From contig DHGK01000125.1 of the NCBI GenBank assembly GCA_002402755.1, positions 7,822 through 46,420 of the forward strand: DNA of 38,599 nt, in the 5' to 3' direction. The notes under the pieces were generated by a model. It searched no databases. It was not told the DNA's origin and saw only the letters and a list, made by a program, of their open reading frames with translations. The number at the start of each line of letters is the position of its first letter. Positions within the stretch are counted from its first letter, which is position 1. The stretch comes from Planctomycetes bacterium UBA4800 (GTDB lineage Bacteria > Planctomycetota > UBA8108 > UBA8890 > UBA8898). The position numbers were made by a program, and so were the translations under genes. Of this stretch, positions 1 to 7,592 are shown piece by piece.

Positions 1-1643
1 TCGGGCGTGGAGTCGAATCCCGAGGGGAACGTGAGGTTGAGCGTGTCCATCTCCTTCTTGAGCGCGGCAAGCTGCTCCGGGATGTTATCGGCCCCTCTCG
101 GGAACGCCACGCTGACGACCGCGAAGGGGCCCGCGTCCTGCCCGTACTTCTCGTACTGCTGCTGGAGATAGAGGAGCGCGGGCTCGGCGCGCGGAGAGTT
201 GTAGGTGCGGAAGATGATGGCGATGACCTTGCCCTGGTTCTCCGCAAGGGAGAACGCCCGGTCGCCGGCCCAGTGTTTCGCGAGGGCAAGCTCGGGGGCC
301 GGATTCATGATCCTGGCCTGCAGGACGTCGAACAGGTACTGGCTGCGCTGGGCGTGGACCTGGAGCGGCGGCGGCAGCGGCTTCCCGTAGTCCTTGACGA
401 ACTCCAGGTGCTGCCTGAAGTAATCCTTGGCCTGCTCGTAGCGCAGCAGCGCGAAGGTCACGTACCCGAGCCTGAAGAGGGCCCATTCGGCGTAGGTGCG
501 GTAGCCGTTGCGCTCGAATTCGCCGCGCGCCGGATCGTTCCCGCGCTGCGTGAAGATCGGCATGTACTTGAGCCACAGGGCCTCGGCGTCCTCGAGCTTG
601 CCGGTCGCGACCAGCGCCTTGAAGTGAAAGTCGGCGATGTGCGGAAAGAACTTGGTGTTGTCGCACGCGGCCATGCCCCGGCGGCCGAGCGCCTGGGCCT
701 TCTCGGGAAGCTCGGCGTACAGGTAGTGCTGGATCGCGGCCATGTACGAGAGGCCGCTCTTGACGTCATCGGAGCCCGGCCACGCGGCGATGTGCGCCGC
801 GTAGAGATCCGCGGCCTTGGCCGGCTGGCCCACGGACGAGAACGCATCGGCCTTGATCTTGAGCGTGCGCTCCTTGAAGGTCTCGGGGAGGGCCGCGTCC
901 TTCTCGAGCATCTCGAGGAGCCCGAAGATCCGCTCGAAGAAGGCATCGCGGAACGCGTCGCGTTCCTGGATCGTCGGCTTGGCGCCGTGCGTGCGCTCGA
1001 AGGCGTCCGCCCAGTCCTTCGCCGCGACGTCGACGTTGAGGAAAAGGAGCCGCATCAGGTAGAAACGCGCCTCGCTGATGTCCTTCGACTGCGGGTAGGC
1101 CGCGGTGAAGCGCTCGGCTTCCTCGATGCCGATCGCGACGTTCACCTTGAGCATCTCGATCTTCTCCCTGGAAAGGTCCTGGAGCGCGGAGGGAACGCCT
1201 CCGAGCAGCGCCCGCAGGTAGGCGATGCCGATCGGCTCGCGCCGCAGCGCGATCGTCTTCAGGATGTCCTCCAGCTCGGCCTTCTGCACGGAGTCGACCG
1301 CGGACCCCAGGAGACGTTGCGCCGCGGCGTGCGCGCCGCGCGCCTTGGCGCGCAGCGCGTCGCACGCGCGGAAGGGATCTCCCCCGTCCGGGGATGGCGC
1401 GAACGCAGGCGGGATCTCGGCGAGCGTCCGCTTCAGCTCGTCCAGGGTGTCGATGCGGGGCTCCGGCGGAGGCACGGTCTGGGCGGCCGAGTCCGCCGCG
1501 GCCGGCGCGGGCGAGGCCGATGCAGGGGCCGCGGCGGCCGCCGCGGGCGCGGGGGCTTCACGCGGGGCTTCGGCGCCGGACGCCGAGTTGTTCCAGCAGG
1601 CAACGACCAGCAACGCCGACAGCGCGAGCACGAATCGACACAT
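1..1643 (-). CDS. Lipoprotein with helical repeats and a cysteine-less TlpA/thioredoxin-like domain (partial, 3' end outside window)
   Basis: The frame is open from an ATG at 1643 to the window edge, giving 547 codons. The N-terminus is a short signal peptide ending in a lipobox, VVAC, with Cys16 as the predicted lipidated residue. An Ala/Pro-rich linker follows. Residues about 60-430 are helical and TPR-like. From about residue 455 the sequence matches a TlpA/redoxin fold, with a beta strand ending in IIFRTY and then a helix ending LQQQYEKYG. Where TlpA-type proteins have W-C-P-P-C there is N-S-P-R-A (S483 to A486), so both catalytic cysteines are absent and thiol-disulfide exchange is unlikely at that site. 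It may be a binding or scaffold protein on the periplasmic side of a membrane; the substrate is unknown. It is divergent from coaD. The reading frame and fold are well supported, the function is not. Confidence 0.8.
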   Translation of the reverse strand, partial: MCRFVLALSALLVVACWNNSASGAEAPREAPAPAAAAAAPASASPAPAAADSAAQTVPPPEPRIDTLDELKRTLAEIPPAFAPSPDGGDPFRACDALRAKARGAHAAAQRLLGSAVDSVQKAELEDILKTIALRREPIGIAYLRALLGGVPSALQDLSREKIEMLKVNVAIGIEEAERFTAAYPQSKDISEARFYLMRLLFLNVDVAAKDWADAFERTHGAKPTIQERDAFRDAFFERIFGLLEMLEKDAALPETFKERTLKIKADAFSSVGQPAKAADLYAAHIAAWPGSDDVKSGLSYMAAIQHYLYAELPEKAQALGRRGMAACDNTKFFPHIADFHFKALVATGKLEDAEALWLKYMPIFTQRGNDPARGEFERNGYRTYAEWALFRLGYVTFALLRYEQAKDYFRQHLEFVKDYGKPLPPPLQVHAQRSQYLFDVLQARIMNPAPELALAKHWAGDRAFSLAENQGKVIAIIFRTYNSPRAEPALLYLQQQYEKYGQDAGPFAVVSVAFPRGADNIPEQLAALKKEMDTLNLTFPSGFDSTP

Positions 1644-1690
1644 GGGCGGCAACGGCTCCTTTCCGGAAGCAGGACATACGCAGGAACTCG

Positions 1691-1766
1691 CCGCGGGCGG
1701 CGCCCGCGGCCCGAGAGCCCCCGCGGCGGCTGCAACCGCCGCGCGCTCCTCGGGTCCAGACCCGAG
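1691..1766 (-). other. Three consecutive GC hairpins in the lipoprotein leader
   Basis: Three perfect inverted repeats lie between the candidate promoter and the minus-strand gene. They are CCGCGGGC/GCCCGCGG with a 3-nt loop (1691-1709), GCGGCGG/CCGCCGC with a 6-nt loop (1723-1742) and CTCGGGTC/GACCCGAG with a 2-nt spacer (1749-1766). No T tract follows any of them, so they are not ordinary intrinsic terminators. They could be a structured 5' UTR. The rest of the 386-nt gap between the divergent genes shows no gene. Confidence 0.5.
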
Positions 1767-1800
1767 AAGTATACAACCTTGCGCGCGTGCGGCCTCGGCT

Positions 1801-1829
1801 ATTATAGTCGCCGCCCGGGTGCAGGTAAG
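1801..1829 (-). promoter_or_regulatory. Candidate promoter for the lipoprotein gene
   Basis: Read on the minus strand there is a perfect -10 TATAAT (1806 to 1801). The hexamer 17 nt upstream, CTTACC, is a poor -35 match (3 of 6). Transcription would start near 1794 and leave a leader of about 150 nt before the ATG at 1643. Confidence 0.4.
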
Positions 1830-1955
1830 TTTCATGGCTTTTTTTGCGCGGAAGGCCCGCCGGGCGGCGCATGCGGGAGCCCCGCGCGGGGAGCGCGCGC
1901 GTGCGGGGCGCGACGCCGCGGCAGGCATCCTTTCTTGACGGCGGCGGCGCGGGCA

Positions 1956-1984
1956 CTGGCAACCGGACCGCATACCGGTAAAAT
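1956..1984 (+). promoter_or_regulatory. Candidate promoter for the coaD operon
   Basis: CTGGCA (1956-1961), a 17-nt spacer and TAAAAT (1979-1984) resemble a housekeeping sigma factor promoter, with 4 of 6 and 5 of 6 matches. The start of transcription would be near 1991, about 38 nt before the coaD ATG. A TTGACG at 1935-1940 is too far from this -10 to pair with it. Confidence 0.4.
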
Positions 1985-2028
1985 TCGTGACGGCGCGGGG
2001 CACGGTCGCCGCGCGCCGGGAGGTGGCG

Positions 2029-2577
2029 ATGGGAGCCTGCCGCCGCAGAGCGCTTTTTCCCGGAACGTTCGATCCGCCGACGTGCGGGCACCGCGAGATC
2101 ATCGTGAAGGCGGCGCCGCTGTTCGACGAGCTGATCGTCGCGGTCGCGGTGAATCCCGGCAAGCGGCCGTTGTTCACGGCGAAGGAGCGCGTACAGATGC
2201 TGGAGCGCATCGCGGCGCCGCTCGGGTGCGTGCGCGCGGCCTCGTACGCCGGGCTCACGGCGGACTTCGCCCGCGCCGAGGGCGTGCAGGCGCTCGTCCG
2301 CGGCCTGCGGTCCTGCGAGGACCTCGCCGCCGAGCGGGAGCTTGCGCTCGGCAACGAGGCGCTGGGCTCGGGGCTCCCGACGATCTTCCTCCTGGCGTCG
2401 GGCGCCGGCGCGCAGGTACGCTCGCATCTCGTCAGGGAGATGATCGCCGCGGGCGAGCTGGAGGCCGCGGAAGCGTTCGTGCCCGAGGAAACGCGCGATC
2501 TCCTGCGCGCGTTCGTGACGCGCCGGCTGCGGCGGGCCGGCGGCCGGAGACGCGCGCGGCCGCCCCGCCGGGGATGA
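2029..2577 (+). CDS. coaD: Pantetheine-phosphate adenylyltransferase
   Basis: CoaD transfers AMP from ATP to 4'-phosphopantetheine, the fourth step of coenzyme A synthesis, in the cytoplasm. The 182-aa product carries the nucleotidyltransferase signature FPGTFDPPTCGH near the start, the conserved RGLR motif near residue 88, and a late QVRSHLVREM segment corresponding to the usual SSS-x-VRE region, although the serines are largely replaced. The ATG at 2029 is chosen because GGAGGTGG sits just upstream; an in-frame GTG at 1987 has no such site. The C-terminus is an Arg/Pro-rich tail of about 20 residues beyond the usual family length of about 160. It is the first gene of a probable operon with ridA, mtaB and a uracil-DNA glycosylase. 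Confidence 0.93.
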   Translation: MGACRRRALFPGTFDPPTCGHREIIVKAAPLFDELIVAVAVNPGKRPLFTAKERVQMLERIAAPLGCVRAASYAGLTADFARAEGVQALVRGLRSCEDLAAERELALGNEALGSGLPTIFLLASGAGAQVRSHLVREMIAAGELEAAEAFVPEETRDLLRAFVTRRLRRAGGRRRARPPRRG

Positions 2578-2603
2578 GGACGCCGAGGAGACGGAGATTC
2601 GCC

Positions 2604-2981
2604 ATGCGCGAGATCGCGACTGACAAGGCCCCGAAGGCGATCGGCCCGTACAGCCAGGCGATCGACGCGGGCGCGCTCGTGTTCCTGTCGGGCCAGATTG
2701 CGCTGGATCCCGCGACGGGGCAGCTCCGGAGCGGCGGTATCCGCGCGCAGGCGGCGCAGGTCCTCGCGAACATCGACGCGGTGCTCGCGGGCGCCGGGCT
2801 GGCGCGGCGCAACGTCGTCAAGACGACCGTGTTCCTGGCGGACATGGCGGACTTCGCGGCGCTGAACGAGGCGTACGCCGAGTTCTTCGGCGACGTGCGG
2901 CCCGCCCGGAGCACGGTGCAGGCGGCGGCGCTGCCCAGGGGCGCGCTCGTCGAGATCGAGGCCGTGGCCTCGCGCGCGTGA
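2604..2981 (+). CDS. ridA: RidA family 2-iminobutanoate/2-iminopropanoate deaminase
   Basis: RidA hydrolyses reactive enamine/imine intermediates released by PLP enzymes and so protects other enzymes from damage. The 125-aa protein is full length for the YjgF/YER057c/UK114 family. It shows the N-terminal KAPKAIGPYSQAI segment, the central SGQIALDP, and the C-terminal signature around RPARSTVQ...LPRGALVEIEAVA, with the conserved Arg and Glu that bind the substrate carboxylate and water. A GAG-GAG/GGAG ribosome binding region lies upstream of the ATG. It is 26 nt downstream of coaD and 4 nt upstream of mtaB, so co-transcription is likely. Confidence 0.93.
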   Translation: MREIATDKAPKAIGPYSQAIDAGALVFLSGQIALDPATGQLRSGGIRAQAAQVLANIDAVLAGAGLARRNVVKTTVFLADMADFAALNEAYAEFFGDVRPARSTVQAAALPRGALVEIEAVASRA

Positions 2982-2985
2982 CGCG

Positions 2986-4251
2986 ATGGCCGCGGACCCG
3001 GCGGAGATGCCCCTTGACGGCGAGCCGCCGGCGTTCGCCGTGCGGTCGCTCGGGTGCCGCGTCAACCAGTACGAGAGCCGCGCGCTTGCCGGCGCGCTGG
3101 CCGGGGCCGGCTGGCGGGAGACCGATGCGGCCGCCGCATCGCACGTGATCGTCAACGTGTGCGCCGTGACGGAGAAGGGCAGCCGCAAGGCGCGCAGGCT
3201 CGTTCGGTTCCTGTGCCGCGCGGCGCCGCGGCGGCGCGTCTACGTCATGGGTTGCGCGACGGCGCACGACCGGGCCGCGTATCTCGCGCTGCCGCAGGTG
3301 CGCGCGGTGGTCCCGCCGCCGGCGCGCGACGCGATGGCGAGGATCATCGCGGGGTGCGCGGGCGGGGATGCGCTCCGGTCGTTCGGGGCCAGGACGCGCG
3401 CGTACGTGAAGATCCAGGACGGCTGCAGCCGCGCGTGCACGTACTGCATCGTGCCGCTCCTGCGCGGCCCGTCGCGCAGCCGTCCCGCCGGCGACGTCGC
3501 GGCCGAGTGCCGCGCGCTGCTCGCGGGCGGCGCGCCCGAGATCTGGATCGCCGGCACCCACCTGGACGAGTGGGCGGGCGGCCTCCCCGCGCTGCTGGAC
3601 AGCATCGGGCCGCTGTTCGACGGCGTGTCGGCGCGGGCGCGGCTGGGGTCGATCGGCATCGAAGCGCTCACCGAGCCGCTGCTCGCCGCGGCGGCGCGCC
3701 ACGCCGGCATCTGCCGCCACTTCCACATCTCGCTCCAGAGCGGGTCGGCGCGGATCCGCCGCCGCATGGGCAGGCGCTGCGGGCCCGACGAGATCCGCGC
3801 GCGCATCGCGCGGTGCCGCGAGGCGCTTCCCGGAGCGACGTTCACCGGCGACATCCTCGTCGGGTTCCCGGGCGAGGAGGAGGAGGATTTCGCCGCCACG
3901 GCCGCGCTGTGCCGCGAGATCGGGTTCGTGAAGATGCACGTGTTTCCGTTCAGCCCGCGGCCCGGCACGCCGGCGGCAGGTTTTTCCGGCCGGCCGGCCG
4001 CCGCGGAGACGGCGTCGCGATGCGCGCGCCTCGCCGCGCTCGAGCGGGAGCTCTTCGCGCTGCAGGCCGGCGCGCTGGTCGGGCGGACGCTCGCGGTCGT
4101 CGTCGAACGCGCGGGCGCGGCCGCGGAGGGCTTCTCCGAGGAGTACGTGCGCGTGCGGTTCGCGCCGGGGGCGGTCCGGAAGGGCGCGATCGCGCGCGTG
4201 CGGGCGGCGGACTTGCGCCCGGGGTTCCTGTGGGGTGAAATCGTGGCGTGA
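2986..4251 (+). CDS. mtaB: tRNA (N6-threonylcarbamoyladenosine(37)-C2)-methylthiotransferase MtaB
   Basis: A radical SAM methylthiotransferase that converts t6A37 of tRNA to ms2t6A. The 421-aa protein has the N-terminal UPF0004 domain with three auxiliary cluster cysteines (C24 in LGCRVNQYES, C59 in VNVCAVT, C90 in VMGCAT). The radical SAM CxxxCxxC follows as C147-C151-C154 in CSRACTYCIVP. LGCRVNQYE is typical of MtaB (YqeV) rather than MiaB or RimO. The sequence ISLQSGS and the GFPGE(E) block are also standard. The C-terminal about 60 residues would be the TRAM-like domain. Its stop overlaps the start of the next gene by 4 nt. Confidence 0.92.
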   Translation: MAADPAEMPLDGEPPAFAVRSLGCRVNQYESRALAGALAGAGWRETDAAAASHVIVNVCAVTEKGSRKARRLVRFLCRAAPRRRVYVMGCATAHDRAAYLALPQVRAVVPPPARDAMARIIAGCAGGDALRSFGARTRAYVKIQDGCSRACTYCIVPLLRGPSRSRPAGDVAAECRALLAGGAPEIWIAGTHLDEWAGGLPALLDSIGPLFDGVSARARLGSIGIEALTEPLLAAAARHAGICRHFHISLQSGSARIRRRMGRRCGPDEIRARIARCREALPGATFTGDILVGFPGEEEEDFAATAALCREIGFVKMHVFPFSPRPGTPAAGFSGRPAAAETASRCARLAALERELFALQAGALVGRTLAVVVERAGAAAEGFSEEYVRVRFAPGAVRKGAIARVRAADLRPGFLWGEIVA

Positions 4252-5033
4252 ACGGAGCGCCGCGGCGAACGGCGGCGCGGGCGAGGGACGGCGGCGGCTT
4301 CTCGCGAGGCTCGGTGCGAAGCATGGTGACGCGCAGGTTGCTCGACAGGTTGTGGGCCGAGGGCGCGGCGGGGCGGTCGTGGTGCCGCGTGCGGCGGGCG
4401 GTGCGGCCGGCGGCGCCGGAGCGGCGCGGGGAGCCGGCGCCCGAGCAACGCGCCGTGCCGCCGCCCGCGGGCGCCGAGCCTTCCGATTCGCTCGAGGCCA
4501 TTGCCGCCGAGGCGGCCGCGTGCACTCGGTGCAGGCTGGGGGCGCTGCGAACGCATGCGGTGCCGGGCGAGGGCGCCCGCTTCCCGCGCATCGTCTTCGT
4601 GGGCGAGGCGCCCGGGGAGGACGAGGACCGGCAGGGGCGTCCGTTCGTCGGCCGCGCCGGCGCGCTCCTCACGCGAATGATCGCCGCGATGGGCTTCTCG
4701 CGTGAACAGGTATTCATTGCCAACGTGCTCAAATGCCGGCCGCCCGGAAATCGGTCGCCGGAGCCCGACGAGATCGCGGCCTGCAAGGACTATCTGCGGC
4801 GGCAGCTCGCGCTGCTTGCCCCCGAAGTGATCGTGCCGCTCGGCGCGCACGCGGCGCGGTGGATGCTCGGGGACACGGTGACGATCAGCCGGGTGAGGGG
4901 CCGCGTCCATGTGTATGGGGCGGCGAAGGTTGTTCCCACGTTCCACCCCAGCTATCTCCTCCGCAAGCCCGAGGAGAAGGGGAAGGCCTGGGAGGACCTC
5001 CAGACTGCAATGCGGCTCCTCGGATTGCGGTGA
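4248..5033 (+). CDS. Type-4 (family 4) uracil-DNA glycosylase
   Basis: This enzyme removes uracil from DNA by cleaving the N-glycosidic bond, starting base excision repair. The C-terminal about 170 residues match family 4 UDGs. They contain an iron-sulfur cysteine pair CTRC, motif A GEAPGEDEDRQGRPFVGRAG, two further cysteines in LKCRPPGNRSP and AACKDYL, and the HPSYLLR motif. The first about 80 residues are a low-complexity Arg/Ala/Pro extension, as is common in this family. The GTG at 4248 gives a 4-nt GTGA overlap with mtaB, suggesting translational coupling. An in-frame ATG at 4323 would remove 25 of the low-complexity residues and cannot be excluded. Confidence 0.9.
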   Translation: MNGAPRRTAARARDGGGFSRGSVRSMVTRRLLDRLWAEGAAGRSWCRVRRAVRPAAPERRGEPAPEQRAVPPPAGAEPSDSLEAIAAEAAACTRCRLGALRTHAVPGEGARFPRIVFVGEAPGEDEDRQGRPFVGRAGALLTRMIAAMGFSREQVFIANVLKCRPPGNRSPEPDEIAACKDYLRRQLALLAPEVIVPLGAHAARWMLGDTVTISRVRGRVHVYGAAKVVPTFHPSYLLRKPEEKGKAWEDLQTAMRLLGLR

Positions 5034-5119
5034 TTTCGGCGCCTCCGGGCGCGTTTCCGGTGCCGCCGGCCGAGCCCGGACTTACGTGCGCGCGGCCGCC
5101 GGCCCGCGCAACTGCCGGC

Positions 5120-5148
5120 TTGACCCGCAACTCCTGACGGCTTATAAT
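5120..5148 (+). promoter_or_regulatory. Consensus housekeeping promoter of the secretin operon
   Basis: TTGACC (5120-5125), exactly 17 nt, then a perfect TATAAT (5143-5148). It stands out from the GC-rich background. Transcription would start near 5155 and produce a leader of about 270 nt before the pilM-like ATG at 5424. Confidence 0.75.
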
Positions 5149-5169
5149 CGAAACTCGTATTGACCGAGC

Positions 5170-5308
5170 CGCAGTACACTGTTCGAGAGAAGCAAGTAAC
5201 GGAGGAAAAGCCCAATGGGTTCGATCCCGATGCCGCGCGCTCGGCCGGGATGATCAGTTGTTGACTCCTTCCCCGATGCTTGCCCTCGCGGACGTATAGT
5301 GTACTGCG
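5170..5308 (+). promoter_or_regulatory. Structured operon leader: long-range inverted repeat enclosing a micro-ORF and hairpin
   Basis: CGCAGTACACT at 5170-5180 is perfectly complementary to AGTGTACTGCG at 5298-5308, 117 nt apart. Between these arms lies a 12-codon ORF (5215-5253). A nested hairpin at 5224-5251 pairs ATCCCG with CGGGAT and GCCG with CGGC, with a 2-nt bulge. A small GGTGC/GCACC hairpin follows at 5312-5327. The right arm overlaps TATAGT, but no -35 stands at a suitable distance from it. The layout suggests control of the downstream genes at the RNA level. No known riboswitch class was recognised. Apart from these elements the spacer 5034-5423 holds no gene. Confidence 0.45.
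5215..5253 (+). CDS. Putative 12-residue leader peptide
   Basis: The sequence GGAGG (5201-5205) lies 9 nt before an ATG, which is an ideal spacing. The frame encodes MGSIPMPRARPG followed by TGA. The second half of the ORF and its stop codon form one side of a 10-bp hairpin. It resembles a leader peptide more than a functional protein. No regulatory amino acid run such as tandem Trp or His codons is present, but it is rich in Pro and Arg, which can slow ribosomes. Whether it is translated is unknown. Confidence 0.4.
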   Translation: MGSIPMPRARPG

Positions 5309-5423
5309 CCGGGGTGCGATTGTGCACCGAGCACTCTCGCCCGGCGAATGAGCGACGATGGCCCGCGCGCGCCGGGCGCGCGAAGGCGGAGAGCGAGACG
5401 AAGCCCAAGCAGTCGAGGTACTC

Positions 5424-7586
5424 ATGGCGGGTTTCAGCGCGGTCTGGAGCATCGATATCGGCAAGTTCGCCCTCAAGGCGGTCCACCTGCGCCGCGTCGG
5501 CATGCAGGTGGTTGTCCAGGGGACGGAGCGCATTGAGTACGACATCGGTCCGGAGGGCGTCGATTCCATCGGGGGCGCGAGGGAGGCCCTGCAGATCTTC
5601 ACCTCCCGCAATTCGATCCGCGACCCGTTCGTCGTCTGCCTGCCCGGGCAGGATACCCTCCCGCGGTTCATAAAGATCGTCGCCGACGACGAGAAGAAGC
5701 TCGAGGAACTGGTCAACTTCGAGGCGCGCCAGCAGATCCCGTTCGACATCCAGGAGGTCGTGTGGGACTGGCAGCTCGTGCCGCGCGACTACGCGGCCGG
5801 CCAGGAGCGGGAGATCGGCATCTTCGCCGCCCGGCGCGAGACCGTGGACGATCTCCTGCTGGAGCTCGGCGGCCACGGGATCCGCGGCCAGCAGGTGATC
5901 TGCGGCGACCTGGGGCTGCTCAACTTCGTCCTGTACGAGCTGAGGCCGAAGGCGCCGAGCGTGATCCTCGATGTCGGCGCCGACCACACGGCCCTGATCC
6001 TGGTCGACAACGGCGCGTTCTGGATCCGCGCGCTGCCGTTCTCGGGCAACCAGATCACCCGCGACCTGAGCCAGCGCTTCCGGCTCACGTTCGCGGAGGC
6101 CGAGCGCGTCAAGCGCCAGGCCGCCAAGAGCCCGCAGAAGGACAAGATCTTCGCGGCGCTGCAGAAGGTGCTCGGGGACTTCACGACCGAGGTGCAGCGC
6201 TCGGTCGCGTTCTACAGGCGCCAGATCGCCGAGACGAACTTCGAGACGGCGTACCTGCTCGGGCAGGGAAGCTTCACGCTGGGGCTCGGCCAGGTCGTCC
6301 AGGAGCGGCTCGGGTGGAAGGTGCAGCGCGTGGCGTCGCTGGCTCGGATGCGGCCCGCGGACGGCCTCGATGTGGCGGAGCTGAGGACGCAGCTCTCGTC
6401 GCTGGCTCCGGCGCTCGGCGCGGGGCTGCAGGGCCTGGGACTCGCCGCCACGAACGTCGACCTCATGCCGCACGAGCAGCAGGTGCAGCTCGCGTTCACG
6501 CGCAAGCGCAAGATGGTCTTCGTTGCCGGGGGCGTGCTCCTCGGCGCGCTCCTCGTGCTCGGCCGGGGGTACTCGAACAAGGCGGACGCGGCCAAGGAGT
6601 CGAACAGGGAGAGCGACAAGATCGTTGCGCAGCTCGACGGCGCCAGGAAACAGCTCGTCAAGACGAACGACATTCCGCTGCTGAAGGCCAAGATCGAGAC
6701 GCTCGCGCAGATCGGGCAGGAGCGCCAGTACTTCTCGGAGTCGCTGGCCGAGGTCAACAAGCTCTTCGCCGCCATCGAGAAGAGCGCGTACGATCGTCAG
6801 GCGCCGGGCAGGGTCACCACGCCCCTTGGGACCGAGAAGCCGCGCGCGCGCACGATCTTCATAGCGAAGCAGGAAGACGAGAACGACGCCCAGGCCGAAG
6901 CGCTGAACCGCATGGCGTCCGTGCACAAGCACATGGCATGGATGCTCTCGCTCGATGCGGCGCTGAAAGGCATCGAGACCGAGCGTACGGGCGCCGCCGC
7001 CGCGCGGGCGGCCGACGCCAGGGCGGCCGACAAGGCCAAGGCCGCCCCGCCGGCCCTGTCGTACGTCTTCACGCTCACGGGCGCCGTGCTCGCCCGCGAG
7101 ACCCCCGACGAGAGCCGCCGGTTCGTGGACTCCGTGGTGGTGGCGCCCTTGACGGCGGCCTTGCGCAAGAATCGGATTCTCGCCGGGCATGTCACGGCGG
7201 CGCCGAGGCTCCAGGTGCTCGACCAGACGGCGCTCGCCGAGCCCGCGTTCGATGATGACCGCCTGTTTGCGAAGAACTGGCTGCTCGTCGATCCGAAGCT
7301 GCTGCGCGATCAGGAGAAGGACAAGCGGGAGTCGCAGGCGGCCAGAGACGTCGGCCTGGCCGACGACGACAAGTACTACATGTTCAGCCTCAAGTGGACG
7401 GTCAGCGAGAAGGCGGCGGCGAAGGCCGCCGCCGCGGCGCCGGACGATGCCGCGGTCGCGCCGCCCGAGGAACCCGAAGAATCGCCCGCGGAGGGCCCGG
7501 CGGAGATTCCCGAGGAGGCCGCCGAGCCGGAGGCGCTCCTGCCGGAACCTCCCATGGAGGAGGCGGACGGCGCCGCCGAGGAGTAG
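5424..7586 (+). CDS. pilM: PilM-like actin-fold protein fused to a PilN-like transmembrane/periplasmic region
   Basis: In type IV pili, PilM is a cytoplasmic actin/FtsA-like ATP-binding protein that docks on the short cytoplasmic tail of PilN. Here both seem joined in one 720-aa chain. Residues 1 to about 350 are PilM-like. They begin VWSIDIGKFALKAVHL (phosphate 1 motif), have ILDVGADHTALILVDNGAFW and ITRDLSQRFRLTFAEAERVK (phosphate 2 region), and the later LLGQGSFTLGLGQVVQERLG. One transmembrane helix follows at about 364-384 and then a periplasmic region with coiled-coil character. The last about 40 residues are Pro/Glu-rich and acidic. The ATG at 5424 is preceded by GAGGT and starts right at the PilM homology. 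It is the first gene of the secretin operon, 6 nt before the next gene. The PilN identity is inferred from topology and order, not from a clear motif. Confidence 0.85.
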   Translation: MAGFSAVWSIDIGKFALKAVHLRRVGMQVVVQGTERIEYDIGPEGVDSIGGAREALQIFTSRNSIRDPFVVCLPGQDTLPRFIKIVADDEKKLEELVNFEARQQIPFDIQEVVWDWQLVPRDYAAGQEREIGIFAARRETVDDLLLELGGHGIRGQQVICGDLGLLNFVLYELRPKAPSVILDVGADHTALILVDNGAFWIRALPFSGNQITRDLSQRFRLTFAEAERVKRQAAKSPQKDKIFAALQKVLGDFTTEVQRSVAFYRRQIAETNFETAYLLGQGSFTLGLGQVVQERLGWKVQRVASLARMRPADGLDVAELRTQLSSLAPALGAGLQGLGLAATNVDLMPHEQQVQLAFTRKRKMVFVAGGVLLGALLVLGRGYSNKADAAKESNRESDKIVAQLDGARKQLVKTNDIPLLKAKIETLAQIGQERQYFSESLAEVNKLFAAIEKSAYDRQAPGRVTTPLGTEKPRARTIFIAKQEDENDAQAEALNRMASVHKHMAWMLSLDAALKGIETERTGAAAARAADARAADKAKAAPPALSYVFTLTGAVLARETPDESRRFVDSVVVAPLTAALRKNRILAGHVTAAPRLQVLDQTALAEPAFDDDRLFAKNWLLVDPKLLRDQEKDKRESQAARDVGLADDDKYYMFSLKWTVSEKAAAKAAAAAPDDAAVAPPEEPEESPAEGPAEIPEEAAEPEALLPEPPMEEADGAAEE

Positions 7587-7592
7587 GTCACC

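Noticed and set aside
273..2603. Long plus-strand open frame running into ridA
   Set aside because: Only the part from 2604 matches a protein family; upstream it is antisense to the lipoprotein and out of frame with coaD.
5211..5232. GGTTCGATCCC inside the secretin leader resembles a tRNA T-arm
   Set aside because: The T stem would contain a mismatch and no matching acceptor, D-arm or anticodon arm is found upstream, so no tRNA can be folded.
5261..5300. TTGACT and TATAGT as a second promoter in the secretin leader
   Set aside because: The spacing is 28 nt, far from 17; TATAGT has no other -35 at a suitable distance.
5155..5423. Possible cyclic di-GMP riboswitch before a pilus-type operon
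   Set aside because: The conserved GEMM core and tetraloop-receptor sequences are not present.
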